Of a DNA stretch of 34,519 nt, positions 14,591-22,971 are shown in pieces. Source of the DNA: Bacteroidetes bacterium UBA6183. GTDB lineage: Bacteria > Bacteroidota > Bacteroidia > UKL13-3. The position numbers and the translations under genes are program-made. The notes under the pieces are model-generated. The model worked only from the letters and a program-made list of their open reading frames with translations, was not told the DNA's origin and did not search any database. The stretch spans positions 1 through 34,519 of the forward strand of contig DITN01000037.1 of assembly GCA_002422865.1 (NCBI GenBank), given 5' to 3'. Position 1 is the stretch's first letter. Each line of letters opens with the position of its first letter.

Positions 14591-16468
14591 GTGAAGCAGA
14601 ACGCTAATTTATTTTATATACTTTTTTGTATTGTACTTTTAACAAGTTCAAATAATCTTTGGGCGCAAGATAGCATCAGAAAACATCCATTAACCTACAC
14701 CAATGCTTGGAGTTTTGATAGAAATACGGAACAACAAATATTGGATACCAACATGAATGAAACAGAAATTTTTCATCCCATGTATCAAAAAAACGTGCTG
14801 TTTCAAGATTTAGGGAATATAGGTACAGCTGGACGAAGCGCTATTTTTTCGGTACATCAACCTATTGGATTTAATGGCGTGTTTAACCCATACAACACCT
14901 ATTTTTTCGCACCTCAAAATGCCCGCTTTTACAATACCACTAAACCCTTTACCGAGTTGTTTTACACCCAAGGGTCGCAGGAGTTATTATTTTTAAAAGC
15001 TACACATACCCAAAATATTTTACCCCGTTGGAATGTTGGTGTCGATTTTCAACGCATATCGTCTGAAGGTTTTTTACTGAGACAGAAAACCAGCCATTAC
15101 AACACACAAGCAACTACCAATTATCACTCAAAAGATAAAAGGTATTATTTATTGGCGGCATTTACTTGGAACAAAGGTACACTGCAAGAAAATGGCGGTA
15201 TTGTAAGCGACTCCTCATTTGAAGCATTAAGTGGAAGCAATAAAACGGTAAATGTAAATTTAAACTTTAGTCAAAACCAGTACCGTAACCGCAGTGCTTG
15301 GGTTAAACAATATTATAGATTTGGCACATCAAATACGGTGATACAAGGGGATGATACCTTATATGGTTTTGATCCAAAATCACAAATAAGTCATACCATT
15401 AAAGCCGAAGAAACTTCGCATGTTTTCATCAATTCGGGCGACAGTAACTTGATACTTTTACCCAACCAATTTTATTCAACTACACCTTATCAAACCTACG
15501 ATTCGTTGTACAATGGTTTGTTAGAAAACAAAATTAATTACAGTTGGTTAAACACATCAAGCAAATTAGGTGGTACTTTTTTAAACGTTGGTGTATCGCA
15601 TCAAGCAGCAGTAGTATCACAATCATCATACATCCGCAACCACCAGAACCTGATTGCTGAGGCACAATTTGAAAAAAGAAACAAAGGTTACAATACCCTC
15701 AGTTTTTTTGCTGATGCAAGTATTGTGTTGTGGGGATTCAACCAAAACAACCATTTAATAAAAGCCGGATTAAGTTATCATACCAAACCATTTGAGTTAT
15801 CGGTAAGTGCCGCACAACAGCAATATACACCCGATTATGCGATGTTGAAATTTGCATCAAACCAGTTTGTGTGGGATAACAAATTCGATATTTCAGGTAG
15901 TTTGAGTCAGCATGTGGTTTTAAAAACAAATACCTTTAAAAATAATTTCACCTTAAGTTTTAACCACTACTTAATTAGCAAGCATACTTACCTTAATCAA
16001 AACTTGTTACCCGAGCAAGCAAGTGGTGATGCGAGTGTAATACATGTGCAATTAGACAAAACATTTAAAGCTTGGAAGTTTTCCTTTAAACACACGTTAC
16101 ATTACCAACAAAGTAATGCCAAATACATTCCGGTACCCGAGTTTGGTGGTATGTTGAGGTATTATTTTGAAACCAACTTTTACACCAGCAAAATACAACT
16201 GGGGGTTGATGTATTTTACAATACAGCTTATTATGGCATGGGCTGGAGTCCAGCAACACGTATGTTTTACGTGCAGCAACAAAATAAAATCGGCAATTAT
16301 CCTTTAGTAAATCCGTTTATAAGTATGCAAATAAAACGTGCCGTATTGTTTGGTATTTTTGAGCATGCAAACCAAAATTTAGTGAACAAAGGTTTTTATA
16401 ACACACCACATTATCCAATCTCTTTGCAAAGTTTCAGAATGGGGGTTCGTTGGCGTTTGTATAATTAA
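14591..16468 (+). CDS. Putative porin, Porin_10-like outer-membrane beta-barrel
   Basis: Predicted outer-membrane protein of 625 residues. GTG at 14591 is chosen as start because it gives a complete signal peptide (MKQNANLFYILFCIVLLTSSNNLWAQ) one base after the previous stop; no in-frame ATG would preserve it. After a short N-terminal domain with VLFQDLGNIGTAGRSAIF (a hallmark of the Bacteroidetes putative porin family), the sequence is alternating beta-strand pattern with many aromatic residues up to the C terminus, which ends in an aromatic-rich strand (FRMGVRWRLYN). No SusC-type plug or TonB box is seen. Substrate unknown. Tight linkage suggests co-expression with the LVIVD protein; the two could be functionally coupled at the surface, which is inference only. 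Confidence 0.8.
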   Translation: MKQNANLFYILFCIVLLTSSNNLWAQDSIRKHPLTYTNAWSFDRNTEQQILDTNMNETEIFHPMYQKNVLFQDLGNIGTAGRSAIFSVHQPIGFNGVFNPYNTYFFAPQNARFYNTTKPFTELFYTQGSQELLFLKATHTQNILPRWNVGVDFQRISSEGFLLRQKTSHYNTQATTNYHSKDKRYYLLAAFTWNKGTLQENGGIVSDSSFEALSGSNKTVNVNLNFSQNQYRNRSAWVKQYYRFGTSNTVIQGDDTLYGFDPKSQISHTIKAEETSHVFINSGDSNLILLPNQFYSTTPYQTYDSLYNGLLENKINYSWLNTSSKLGGTFLNVGVSHQAAVVSQSSYIRNHQNLIAEAQFEKRNKGYNTLSFFADASIVLWGFNQNNHLIKAGLSYHTKPFELSVSAAQQQYTPDYAMLKFASNQFVWDNKFDISGSLSQHVVLKTNTFKNNFTLSFNHYLISKHTYLNQNLLPEQASGDASVIHVQLDKTFKAWKFSFKHTLHYQQSNAKYIPVPEFGGMLRYYFETNFYTSKIQLGVDVFYNTAYYGMGWSPATRMFYVQQQNKIGNYPLVNPFISMQIKRAVLFGIFEHANQNLVNKGFYNTPHYPISLQSFRMGVRWRLYN

Positions 16469-16518
16469 TTACGCTTGTTGTTTCTTTTGTATTAACTTAG
16501 TATTTCAATCATACTAGT

Positions 16519-18609
16519 ATGTTAAACCTTTACCGTTTAATTTTAGGCTTACTTTTGTTTAACATGGGCAACTTGCAAGCGCAATGCCCGTTTCCGCAAA
16601 TAGATTTTTCTAATTGTGATTACATTCCGGTCGGACACAGATCATACTCATCTGTATATCCAGAAAATACACTGTTAAGTTTAGAAGAATTATTTAAACG
16701 CGGAGTAAAATATACCGAGGTTGATGTTTCACTTACCAAAGATGGAGCATACGTGTTGTTTCATGATGAAAGTTCGATATACCGAACCACGAGCGGTAGT
16801 GGATTATTAAGAGATTACACCCTATCGCAATTGCAATTGTTAGATGTAGGTTCATGGAAAGGCGAACAGTTTAGAAACCTCCGCATACCCACATTGGTTG
16901 ATGCCCTTAAACTGGCAGAAAAATACAATGCTCATTTATACCTTGATACCAAAAGTTATAACGTGCCTGCATTAAAGGCTACATTAGAACAAGCAGGTGT
17001 TTCTCCTAATAGGTTTTTACCTTCTATTTCAACCATAGAAGATGCCACCTACTTTCGCTCGCTATTGCCCAATACTCCTTGGGTTTGGTATGGTGCAGGA
17101 TATTACCCACCAAATGTAAACGATGATAATTTTTACAACCAATGTATCCAATTAGGATGTTATGCTTTTGAAGTTAGCAGCGACTATGCAGGAGATAGCT
17201 TATGGAATACTTTTAAAAATAAAGTACAAAGCAGGGGTGCAAAGGTTTGGGTATTTACAGAAAACGACAATGATAAAATTTTAGCATTGTCGGCACTTGG
17301 AGTTGACGGAATAGAAAGTGACAGGCCCTGGGAAGCAGGCCAGCTAGTTTGTGGTGGTATAACCGGAAATCCCTATGAACCGCTTACCACAGGTAATTGG
17401 ATTTTTGAAGGCGACCTTAAAGCTAACCACATAGGATCGCAAATTAGATTACTAAATTTTAGCACACCCAAACAAAGCGAAACACCACAATTTGCATCAT
17501 GTAATGTTTTTGGAATTACAGGAATTGAAAACACAAACAAAGTGGTGATGCGAGTACCTGCTTATGACTCATCGAACGGATTGATGGTATTCAATAATTC
17601 TAGAGTTGAAAAAAGAGGTGTATTGGATGATTCTTATACCATTATTATGGATCTTTATTTACCAAGTGCATCAACAGGTAAATGGATTTCAATTTACCAA
17701 ACAAATACCAATAATTTAAACGATGGAGATTTGTTTATAAACCCTTCAGGGGCAATAGGTATAAACGAGAATTACCACGGACAAATTACACCTAATATGT
17801 GGAACAGAATAGCCATTGTGTTAGATGGTCCAAATGGTATTATCAAAAAATATATCAATGGTATTTTTGTTGGATCTAACTTAGTAGACCCTGACAGGTG
17901 GACCATATGGAACTCATCACGATCTGGGGATGACCAAGGTTTTTTATTATTTGCCGATAACAACGGGGAAACAGCAGAGTTATATATAAGTTCACTTCAA
18001 CTTCGTAATTACGCAGCAGATAGTACTGCTATTTTAAACCTTGGCACTCCCAAAGCATCAGGAATTAAAATGAGCAACGCAAACAGCTGGCATGCAAGAC
18101 TAGACATAGCGTATGCAGATAGTACCATTTTAGATTATGAGCATAAAACATTTCATTTTGTGATTCCGTCAGATAACAACTCCGACAGCGCCATGCTTAC
18201 TTTTAATGTTTATGATAATGCCACATCAAACATTAATACCAGTAAATATATAAGTACGAAAGAACCTTTTTTATGGAATATAACTTCAGAAGACGGTAGC
18301 CGACAAATAACTTGGAAAGCTTGTGTTAGAAAAGCCTATTTAGGAAGCGGCAAAAAGGAAGAAACAACAACAGAAACTACAGTAACTGTATACCCTAACC
18401 CAGCCTCAAGCGAAATTTATATCAAGAATTTAACAAAAGCGAACTCATCATACCAAATAGTAGATATTTTAGGAAAAATAGTACAACAGGGAACACTTAA
18501 CTTGCATGAGGATGTTGTGAATACTTCTGCAATTAAACAAGGAATTTATTTTTTAATTGTGAAGCAAGATGTATTAACGCAGCCCATTAAATTATATATT
18601 AATAATTAG
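16519..18609 (+). CDS. Secreted glycerophosphodiester phosphodiesterase fused to LamG-like and T9SS domains
   Basis: T9SS cargo of 696 residues. Signal peptide at 1-22 (ending LQAQ). The GDPD domain (about 36-275) has the catalytic set His40-Arg41 in VGHRSYSSVYPENT, Glu67 and Asp69 in YTEVDVSLTKDG, and His82 in FHDES, plus HLYLDTKSYN and GVDGIESDRPW at the end. These enzymes hydrolyse glycerophosphodiesters to glycerol-3-phosphate and an alcohol. The usual HRG is HRS here and the usual ELK is DTK, so activity should be tested. Residues about 330-510 look like a concanavalin A/LamG-type domain (MWNRIAIVLDGPNG, KYINGIFVGSN). A short beta domain and a type A sorting domain (VTVYPNPASSEIYI ... 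GIYFLIVKQD) follow. Predicted to work outside the cell, perhaps on phospholipid head groups or teichoic acid-like polymers. Confidence 0.87.
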   Translation: MLNLYRLILGLLLFNMGNLQAQCPFPQIDFSNCDYIPVGHRSYSSVYPENTLLSLEELFKRGVKYTEVDVSLTKDGAYVLFHDESSIYRTTSGSGLLRDYTLSQLQLLDVGSWKGEQFRNLRIPTLVDALKLAEKYNAHLYLDTKSYNVPALKATLEQAGVSPNRFLPSISTIEDATYFRSLLPNTPWVWYGAGYYPPNVNDDNFYNQCIQLGCYAFEVSSDYAGDSLWNTFKNKVQSRGAKVWVFTENDNDKILALSALGVDGIESDRPWEAGQLVCGGITGNPYEPLTTGNWIFEGDLKANHIGSQIRLLNFSTPKQSETPQFASCNVFGITGIENTNKVVMRVPAYDSSNGLMVFNNSRVEKRGVLDDSYTIIMDLYLPSASTGKWISIYQTNTNNLNDGDLFINPSGAIGINENYHGQITPNMWNRIAIVLDGPNGIIKKYINGIFVGSNLVDPDRWTIWNSSRSGDDQGFLLFADNNGETAELYISSLQLRNYAADSTAILNLGTPKASGIKMSNANSWHARLDIAYADSTILDYEHKTFHFVIPSDNNSDSAMLTFNVYDNATSNINTSKYISTKEPFLWNITSEDGSRQITWKACVRKAYLGSGKKEETTTETTVTVYPNPASSEIYIKNLTKANSSYQIVDILGKIVQQGTLNLHEDVVNTSAIKQGIYFLIVKQDVLTQPIKLYINN

Positions 18610-18642
18610 TAAAATGGCCCGTTACTATCAACTTAAGAAAAA

Positions 18643-21618
18643 GTGTTACACCCTAATTACAAGCGCGTTTATTACTTTATAGTTTTCATTTTTTATACAC
18701 TTTTATTACCCCTAAAAACAGATGCGGTTAATATTTCAAATGTAAGGTTTTGGAATACCATACACGGATTACAAAACAGAGTAATTAATTGTATAGTAAA
18801 AGACCCTAATGGATACATTTGGTTAGGCACACAAAATGGATTGATTCGTTTTGACGGTAGAACATTTTTAAGATACAGTCAAATTGAAGCAAATAATCTA
18901 CTTGATAACGAGCCTATAAATAGTTTATCAATTTTAAATAACACAGAGTTATGGGTTGGCTCTGATAAAGGACTTTACAAAATAAACATAGATACCTATG
19001 CATCAGAGGAAATTTGTTTGCCCCAACTAGCCATAAAATGTAAGGGTAAAACCGAAATTAGAGTAATACATACTGGCAGTTCCAATGTTACTTTTATTGG
19101 TGGAGATAAAGGAGTTAGCTGGATTATGCGAGGAGGCCAAATAAAGCAAATTACTAATCCATATTCTAACGACTCTTGCTTTGAAGATATTACTTCCGCT
19201 GTTGAAGACAGACATAAAAATATTTGGTTTACGACTGCACGTAAACAGTTATATATTTTAAACCTCAAAACACAAAAAATCACACATCAAAAAACATTTA
19301 CTAAAGATATATACTATGTAAACTTCTCGCCTGAAACAGGAATAGTTATCAGTGGCATTGGCGGGATCTATAAAGTTGATACCGCAATAAGTAACTTTCC
19401 TAACAAAACTAATTTACTTTACCCTAAAGCTAATATTATAAAATTTGAAGGTGCCGGTAAACATTGGGTAACATTGTATGATCAACAATTAGTTTATTAC
19501 AATAATAAATCTGTACAAGATGTAACATCAATTTTTAACATAATGGCCGAGCCTAATTATAGCATTAAGTGTATTTACAAACACAATAATGATATTTGGA
19601 TAGGCACAAATTTCGGTTTGTTAAAGTTTACTCCGTCTGAACAAAATATTCAACATCTTTTTAGAAATACATTATTTAAAAATGATAGAAAAAATCATAG
19701 TGTAAGAGGGGTTTGTGAACTTCCTGACAACTCAATATTAATGGCTACATATGAAGGCATATTTAAATCAACACTACCATATACAAAATTTGAGTTAATT
19801 ATTCCAGAGAAAAAATATGGATTTGTACCATACGCACTTACATCCGAAAAATCAACGCTTTGGATTGCCAGCGAAGGTTCAGGACTCATTAAATACGACC
19901 TAAACACAAAAAAAACTAGTCAGTTGAATAAACTTTCATTAGGTCTAAAGCCAAGATTCTTACTTTGTATATATAATGACACAAACCAAAATAGACTGTT
20001 ATTAGGATCATATGCTGGCTTAATTATTTTTGATAAACGTAATGAGACATTTATTAAGAAGTCGATCAATGTTGGTGAAATAAACATTGACTATGCAATG
20101 ATCTACAAAATAAATTTTATTGATAGTATATACTGGATATGTACAAGCAAAGGGGTTATAAAATGTGACGCAAATCTTAATCCATTGCCAATTTCAAAAC
20201 AAATAGCATTATTAAACAATGTTCCTGTTACATCACTTTTAGAAGATAAAGCACGAAACACGCTATGGATTGGCAGCCTTGGTAAAGGACTATATGCCTT
20301 AAACTTAAAAACCAACGAAACCGATATTTACAGTTTTAAAAAAGGATTTTCTAATGATTTTATCGCAGGAATAGAACAAACAGACCTCAACACCATCTGG
20401 GTAACAACATACAATGGAGTTTGTAAAATAAATGCGGGTACTAAAGCTTTTGTTAATCTATTCTCAGAACACGGATTGAGTCATAACGAATTTAACCACA
20501 GTGCAACTTATGTAACCAGAAACGGAACGCTATTTATGGGTGGGTTAAACGGGTATAACATCATCAAAAAAAATATCGATATAAAAAATGTATTATCAAA
20601 TGATAAAATATTCATCTCTAAAATTTACCAATTAAACGGTCATGATGAAACTACACTATATAATTGTCCGAAAAATTATACCATTAACTTACCTACCAAT
20701 AATAAAATACTAGAAATTGAGTTTGGCATTGATGATTACAGTCAACCTGAGAACAATGCATTTTCATATATGTTGGAGGGGGTTGATAATGACTGGATTT
20801 ATATTGGAAACAGAAACTTCATAAGATTTACCGATATAAAACCCGGCAATTACAAACTTCTGATTAAAGCATCAGGTACAAGCGGAAAACTAATTACAAA
20901 ATCCTTTACCCTAAACATAAATGCAGATGGCTATTTTTACAAAAAATGGTGGTTTATCTTACTTGTTTTCATTAGCGTATTGGCAACAGTGGTAACATTT
21001 TTCCGCCTAAAACTAACTCGCTTAAACGATTTAGCTAACTTAAGATTACAAATATCTAGCGATTTACACGATGAAGTGGGGAGCATATTAACAGCGGTTG
21101 GTATGCAGGCAGAGATGTTGAAATCAGGCAATAACCAACAAAACACAGCAGCTTTAAATAAAATTGCAGAAACAAGCAGAACCGCGGTATCAAATATGAG
21201 AGATGTGGTATGGAGTATTGATGCGAGAAATGATAAGTGCAGTGACTTAATAGACAGAATGCATGAGTATATAGCATTAATTTTTGATGGTGAAAGTATT
21301 AATCATACCTTTAACAAACATATTGATTACCCAAACCAACAGATTGAATTAGTGATTAGGCAAAATACATACTTGATATTTAAAGAAGCTTTAAATAATA
21401 TTGTTAAACATGCCAATGCTAGTTGTGTCGTAATTAATTTTACCTATAATAGTAAACTACTTCATTTGGTCATTGAAAACAATGGTACACCAAACGAATC
21501 AGTAACCAAAATGGGTATGGGTATAAGAAATATGGAAATGCGTGCAAAAAAAATGAAAGCAGAAATAAGCATTGATGCCAAAAATTGCTACAGAATAGAA
21601 CTAATTAAACACTTTTAG
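18643..21618 (+). CDS. Beta-propeller / Y_Y_Y sensor histidine kinase
   Basis: Transmembrane sensor kinase of 991 residues with a GTG start; an ATG at 18614 is in another frame and soon terminates, and this start gives a signal peptide (FIVFIFYTLLLPLKTDA). Residues about 30-690 are periplasmic propeller repeats of the Reg_prop type (IWLGTQNGLIRFDG, LWVGSDKGLYKI, IWIGTNFGLLKF, LWIGSLGKGLYAL, IWVTTYNGVCKI, LFMGGLNGYNII). A Y_Y_Y domain (about 695-765) precedes one membrane helix (about 768-788). The HisKA_3-type dimerisation helix has His809 in SSDLHDEVGSILTAVG, and the ATPase domain has KEALNNIVKHANAS and MGMGIRNMEMRAKKM. It ends there, with no receiver or AraC domain as in Bacteroides hybrid regulators. 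It should phosphorylate the NarL-type regulator 58 bp downstream. Confidence 0.93.
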   Translation: MLHPNYKRVYYFIVFIFYTLLLPLKTDAVNISNVRFWNTIHGLQNRVINCIVKDPNGYIWLGTQNGLIRFDGRTFLRYSQIEANNLLDNEPINSLSILNNTELWVGSDKGLYKINIDTYASEEICLPQLAIKCKGKTEIRVIHTGSSNVTFIGGDKGVSWIMRGGQIKQITNPYSNDSCFEDITSAVEDRHKNIWFTTARKQLYILNLKTQKITHQKTFTKDIYYVNFSPETGIVISGIGGIYKVDTAISNFPNKTNLLYPKANIIKFEGAGKHWVTLYDQQLVYYNNKSVQDVTSIFNIMAEPNYSIKCIYKHNNDIWIGTNFGLLKFTPSEQNIQHLFRNTLFKNDRKNHSVRGVCELPDNSILMATYEGIFKSTLPYTKFELIIPEKKYGFVPYALTSEKSTLWIASEGSGLIKYDLNTKKTSQLNKLSLGLKPRFLLCIYNDTNQNRLLLGSYAGLIIFDKRNETFIKKSINVGEINIDYAMIYKINFIDSIYWICTSKGVIKCDANLNPLPISKQIALLNNVPVTSLLEDKARNTLWIGSLGKGLYALNLKTNETDIYSFKKGFSNDFIAGIEQTDLNTIWVTTYNGVCKINAGTKAFVNLFSEHGLSHNEFNHSATYVTRNGTLFMGGLNGYNIIKKNIDIKNVLSNDKIFISKIYQLNGHDETTLYNCPKNYTINLPTNNKILEIEFGIDDYSQPENNAFSYMLEGVDNDWIYIGNRNFIRFTDIKPGNYKLLIKASGTSGKLITKSFTLNINADGYFYKKWWFILLVFISVLATVVTFFRLKLTRLNDLANLRLQISSDLHDEVGSILTAVGMQAEMLKSGNNQQNTAALNKIAETSRTAVSNMRDVVWSIDARNDKCSDLIDRMHEYIALIFDGESINHTFNKHIDYPNQQIELVIRQNTYLIFKEALNNIVKHANASCVVINFTYNSKLLHLVIENNGTPNESVTKMGMGIRNMEMRAKKMKAEISIDAKNCYRIELIKHF

Positions 21619-21676
21619 CAGTACATGATTATGTATCAACAAAGTCAATACTAATATCCATATTTGCGGAGTCAAT

Positions 21677-22294
21677 ATGATTTCTATTTTACTAATTGAA
21701 GATGATTTTAATATTCAAGAAGCACTCAGAGAATATTTAGGAAACCAAGAGGATTTTGAACTTGTTGGTGTTTTTTCCAATGCAGAGAGTTTCAAAATAT
21801 CTACTTGGACTAAAAGTCCTAACGTGGTTTTATTAGATATTAATCTTCCGGGTATTTCCGGTATCGAGTTAATACCTGAACTAAAGATAAGGTTCCCGAA
21901 TGCGGCTATTTTAATGCTAAGCGTTAATTACGACAACGACAGTGTGTTTAAATCGTTGCAAGCCGGTGCCGATGGTTACTTGAGTAAAGAAACACCTTTA
22001 ACCAAAATTAAAGATGCTATTATTGATATACATAGTGGCGGCTCTCCTATTACACCTGCCATTGCCCGCAAAGTGTTTGATTTCTTTAATGCCAAACAAA
22101 ACATTGCCGAAGATTTAAGCGAACGTGAAAAACAAGTGGTGGATGGTATTGTAGCCGGACTAAGCTACAAACTAGTTGCCGACAACATGAATATTTCAAT
22201 TGATACAGTGAGGAAATACATCAAAAGCATTTATCGCAAATTACATATCAATAGTAAGGGCGAGTTAATTGCAAAATACCACGGGAAGAAGTAA
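21677..22294 (+). CDS. NarL/FixJ (LuxR-type) response regulator
   Basis: Response regulator of 205 residues and likely partner of the upstream HisKA_3 kinase, a class that normally pairs with NarL-type regulators. The receiver (about 1-120) has the acidic pair LIEDD, phosphoacceptor Asp54 in VVLLDINLPGISG, MLSVN in the switch position and Lys in YLSKETP. The C-terminal GerE-type helix-turn-helix (about 143-205) reads LSEREKQVVDGIVAGLSYKL then DTVRKYIKSIYRKL. It is separated from the kinase by 58 bp with no terminator, so co-transcription is likely. Targets cannot be read from the sequence; nearby surface-protein genes are candidates by position only. Confidence 0.95.
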   Translation: MISILLIEDDFNIQEALREYLGNQEDFELVGVFSNAESFKISTWTKSPNVVLLDINLPGISGIELIPELKIRFPNAAILMLSVNYDNDSVFKSLQAGADGYLSKETPLTKIKDAIIDIHSGGSPITPAIARKVFDFFNAKQNIAEDLSEREKQVVDGIVAGLSYKLVADNMNISIDTVRKYIKSIYRKLHINSKGELIAKYHGKK

Positions 22295-22971
22295 ACTAAA
22301 TAATTTACACTAACTCTCTTATCAGAAATGGGCGACATGCCTAGATGGACGGAGTAGACAGATTTACTTGTATGAAAAGTAGTTTGGGCTTTTACTGTAT
22401 AGTTTATTTTTCGACACACTGACTGCACGTCAGCATATCCGCTCTTTTTCATAAGTGGCTTTGGATTGATGTGTATTTAATGAAGTTTCTAGTTATGAAA
22501 TAAATAGCAAAATGAAGTCAAAAGCTATTTTTTAAATTATAACAACCTACATCCTATAATTTAAACTGGCATTTACTACAGAAAGATAAAATTGATTAGC
22601 AAAATTTAAAACAAACTAACATATAATTAAATCCGCAATATACAAGCAGAAGCGCAAACTCATTCCCAAATTCACGCAACCCGAGTAATCGCAATTAAAC
22701 TAACACTTGATAATCGTCATGTACATTTACATGTACCGTATGTCGAATTTGTTTTAAGTCTATCATTGTGATGTTAAATCTAATTTTAGTATTAAAAATT
22801 AACCAGAGTTAAAGTCAACTTCAACAACACTAATTTAAAACCGAGTATAATTTCTACTAATCACAGAATTAAACAATCACTATCCACGATTTTTTCTCAA
22901 AAAAACTTATCAAATGACTTTATGCACCCTACAACCAACAGCCTTTGTTCGTTAAAAAAACAAATTCGACC
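22295..22971. other. Non-coding gap before the giant gene
   Basis: I see no supportable gene in this 650-bp stretch. Small reverse-strand frames lack homology-like features and promoter or codon support. It contains a weak hairpin CTGAC-TGCAC-GTCAG (22419-22433), a terminator-like stem at 22502-22533 and a CATGTA-CATT-TACATG palindrome (22718-22733). The promoter for the giant gene should lie in the last 200 bp, but no good -33/-7 pair stands out. Confidence 0.55.
22502..22533 (+). terminator. Possible intrinsic terminator between the regulator and the giant gene
   Basis: AAATAGC (22502-22508) pairs with GCTATTT (22524-22530), a 7-bp stem with a 15-nt loop, followed by three more T residues. 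It is 208 bp after the regulator stop, which is far; it may end a long 3' UTR or a small RNA. AT-rich and weak. Confidence 0.35.

Noticed and set aside
18614..18682. ATG at 18614 as start of the sensor kinase
   Set aside because: It is in a different frame and hits TAG after 22 codons. The GTG at 18643 is in frame and gives a signal peptide.
22231..22452. Reverse-strand 73-residue frame overlapping the NarL regulator end
   Set aside because: It overlaps a well-supported gene on the other strand and shows no family features.
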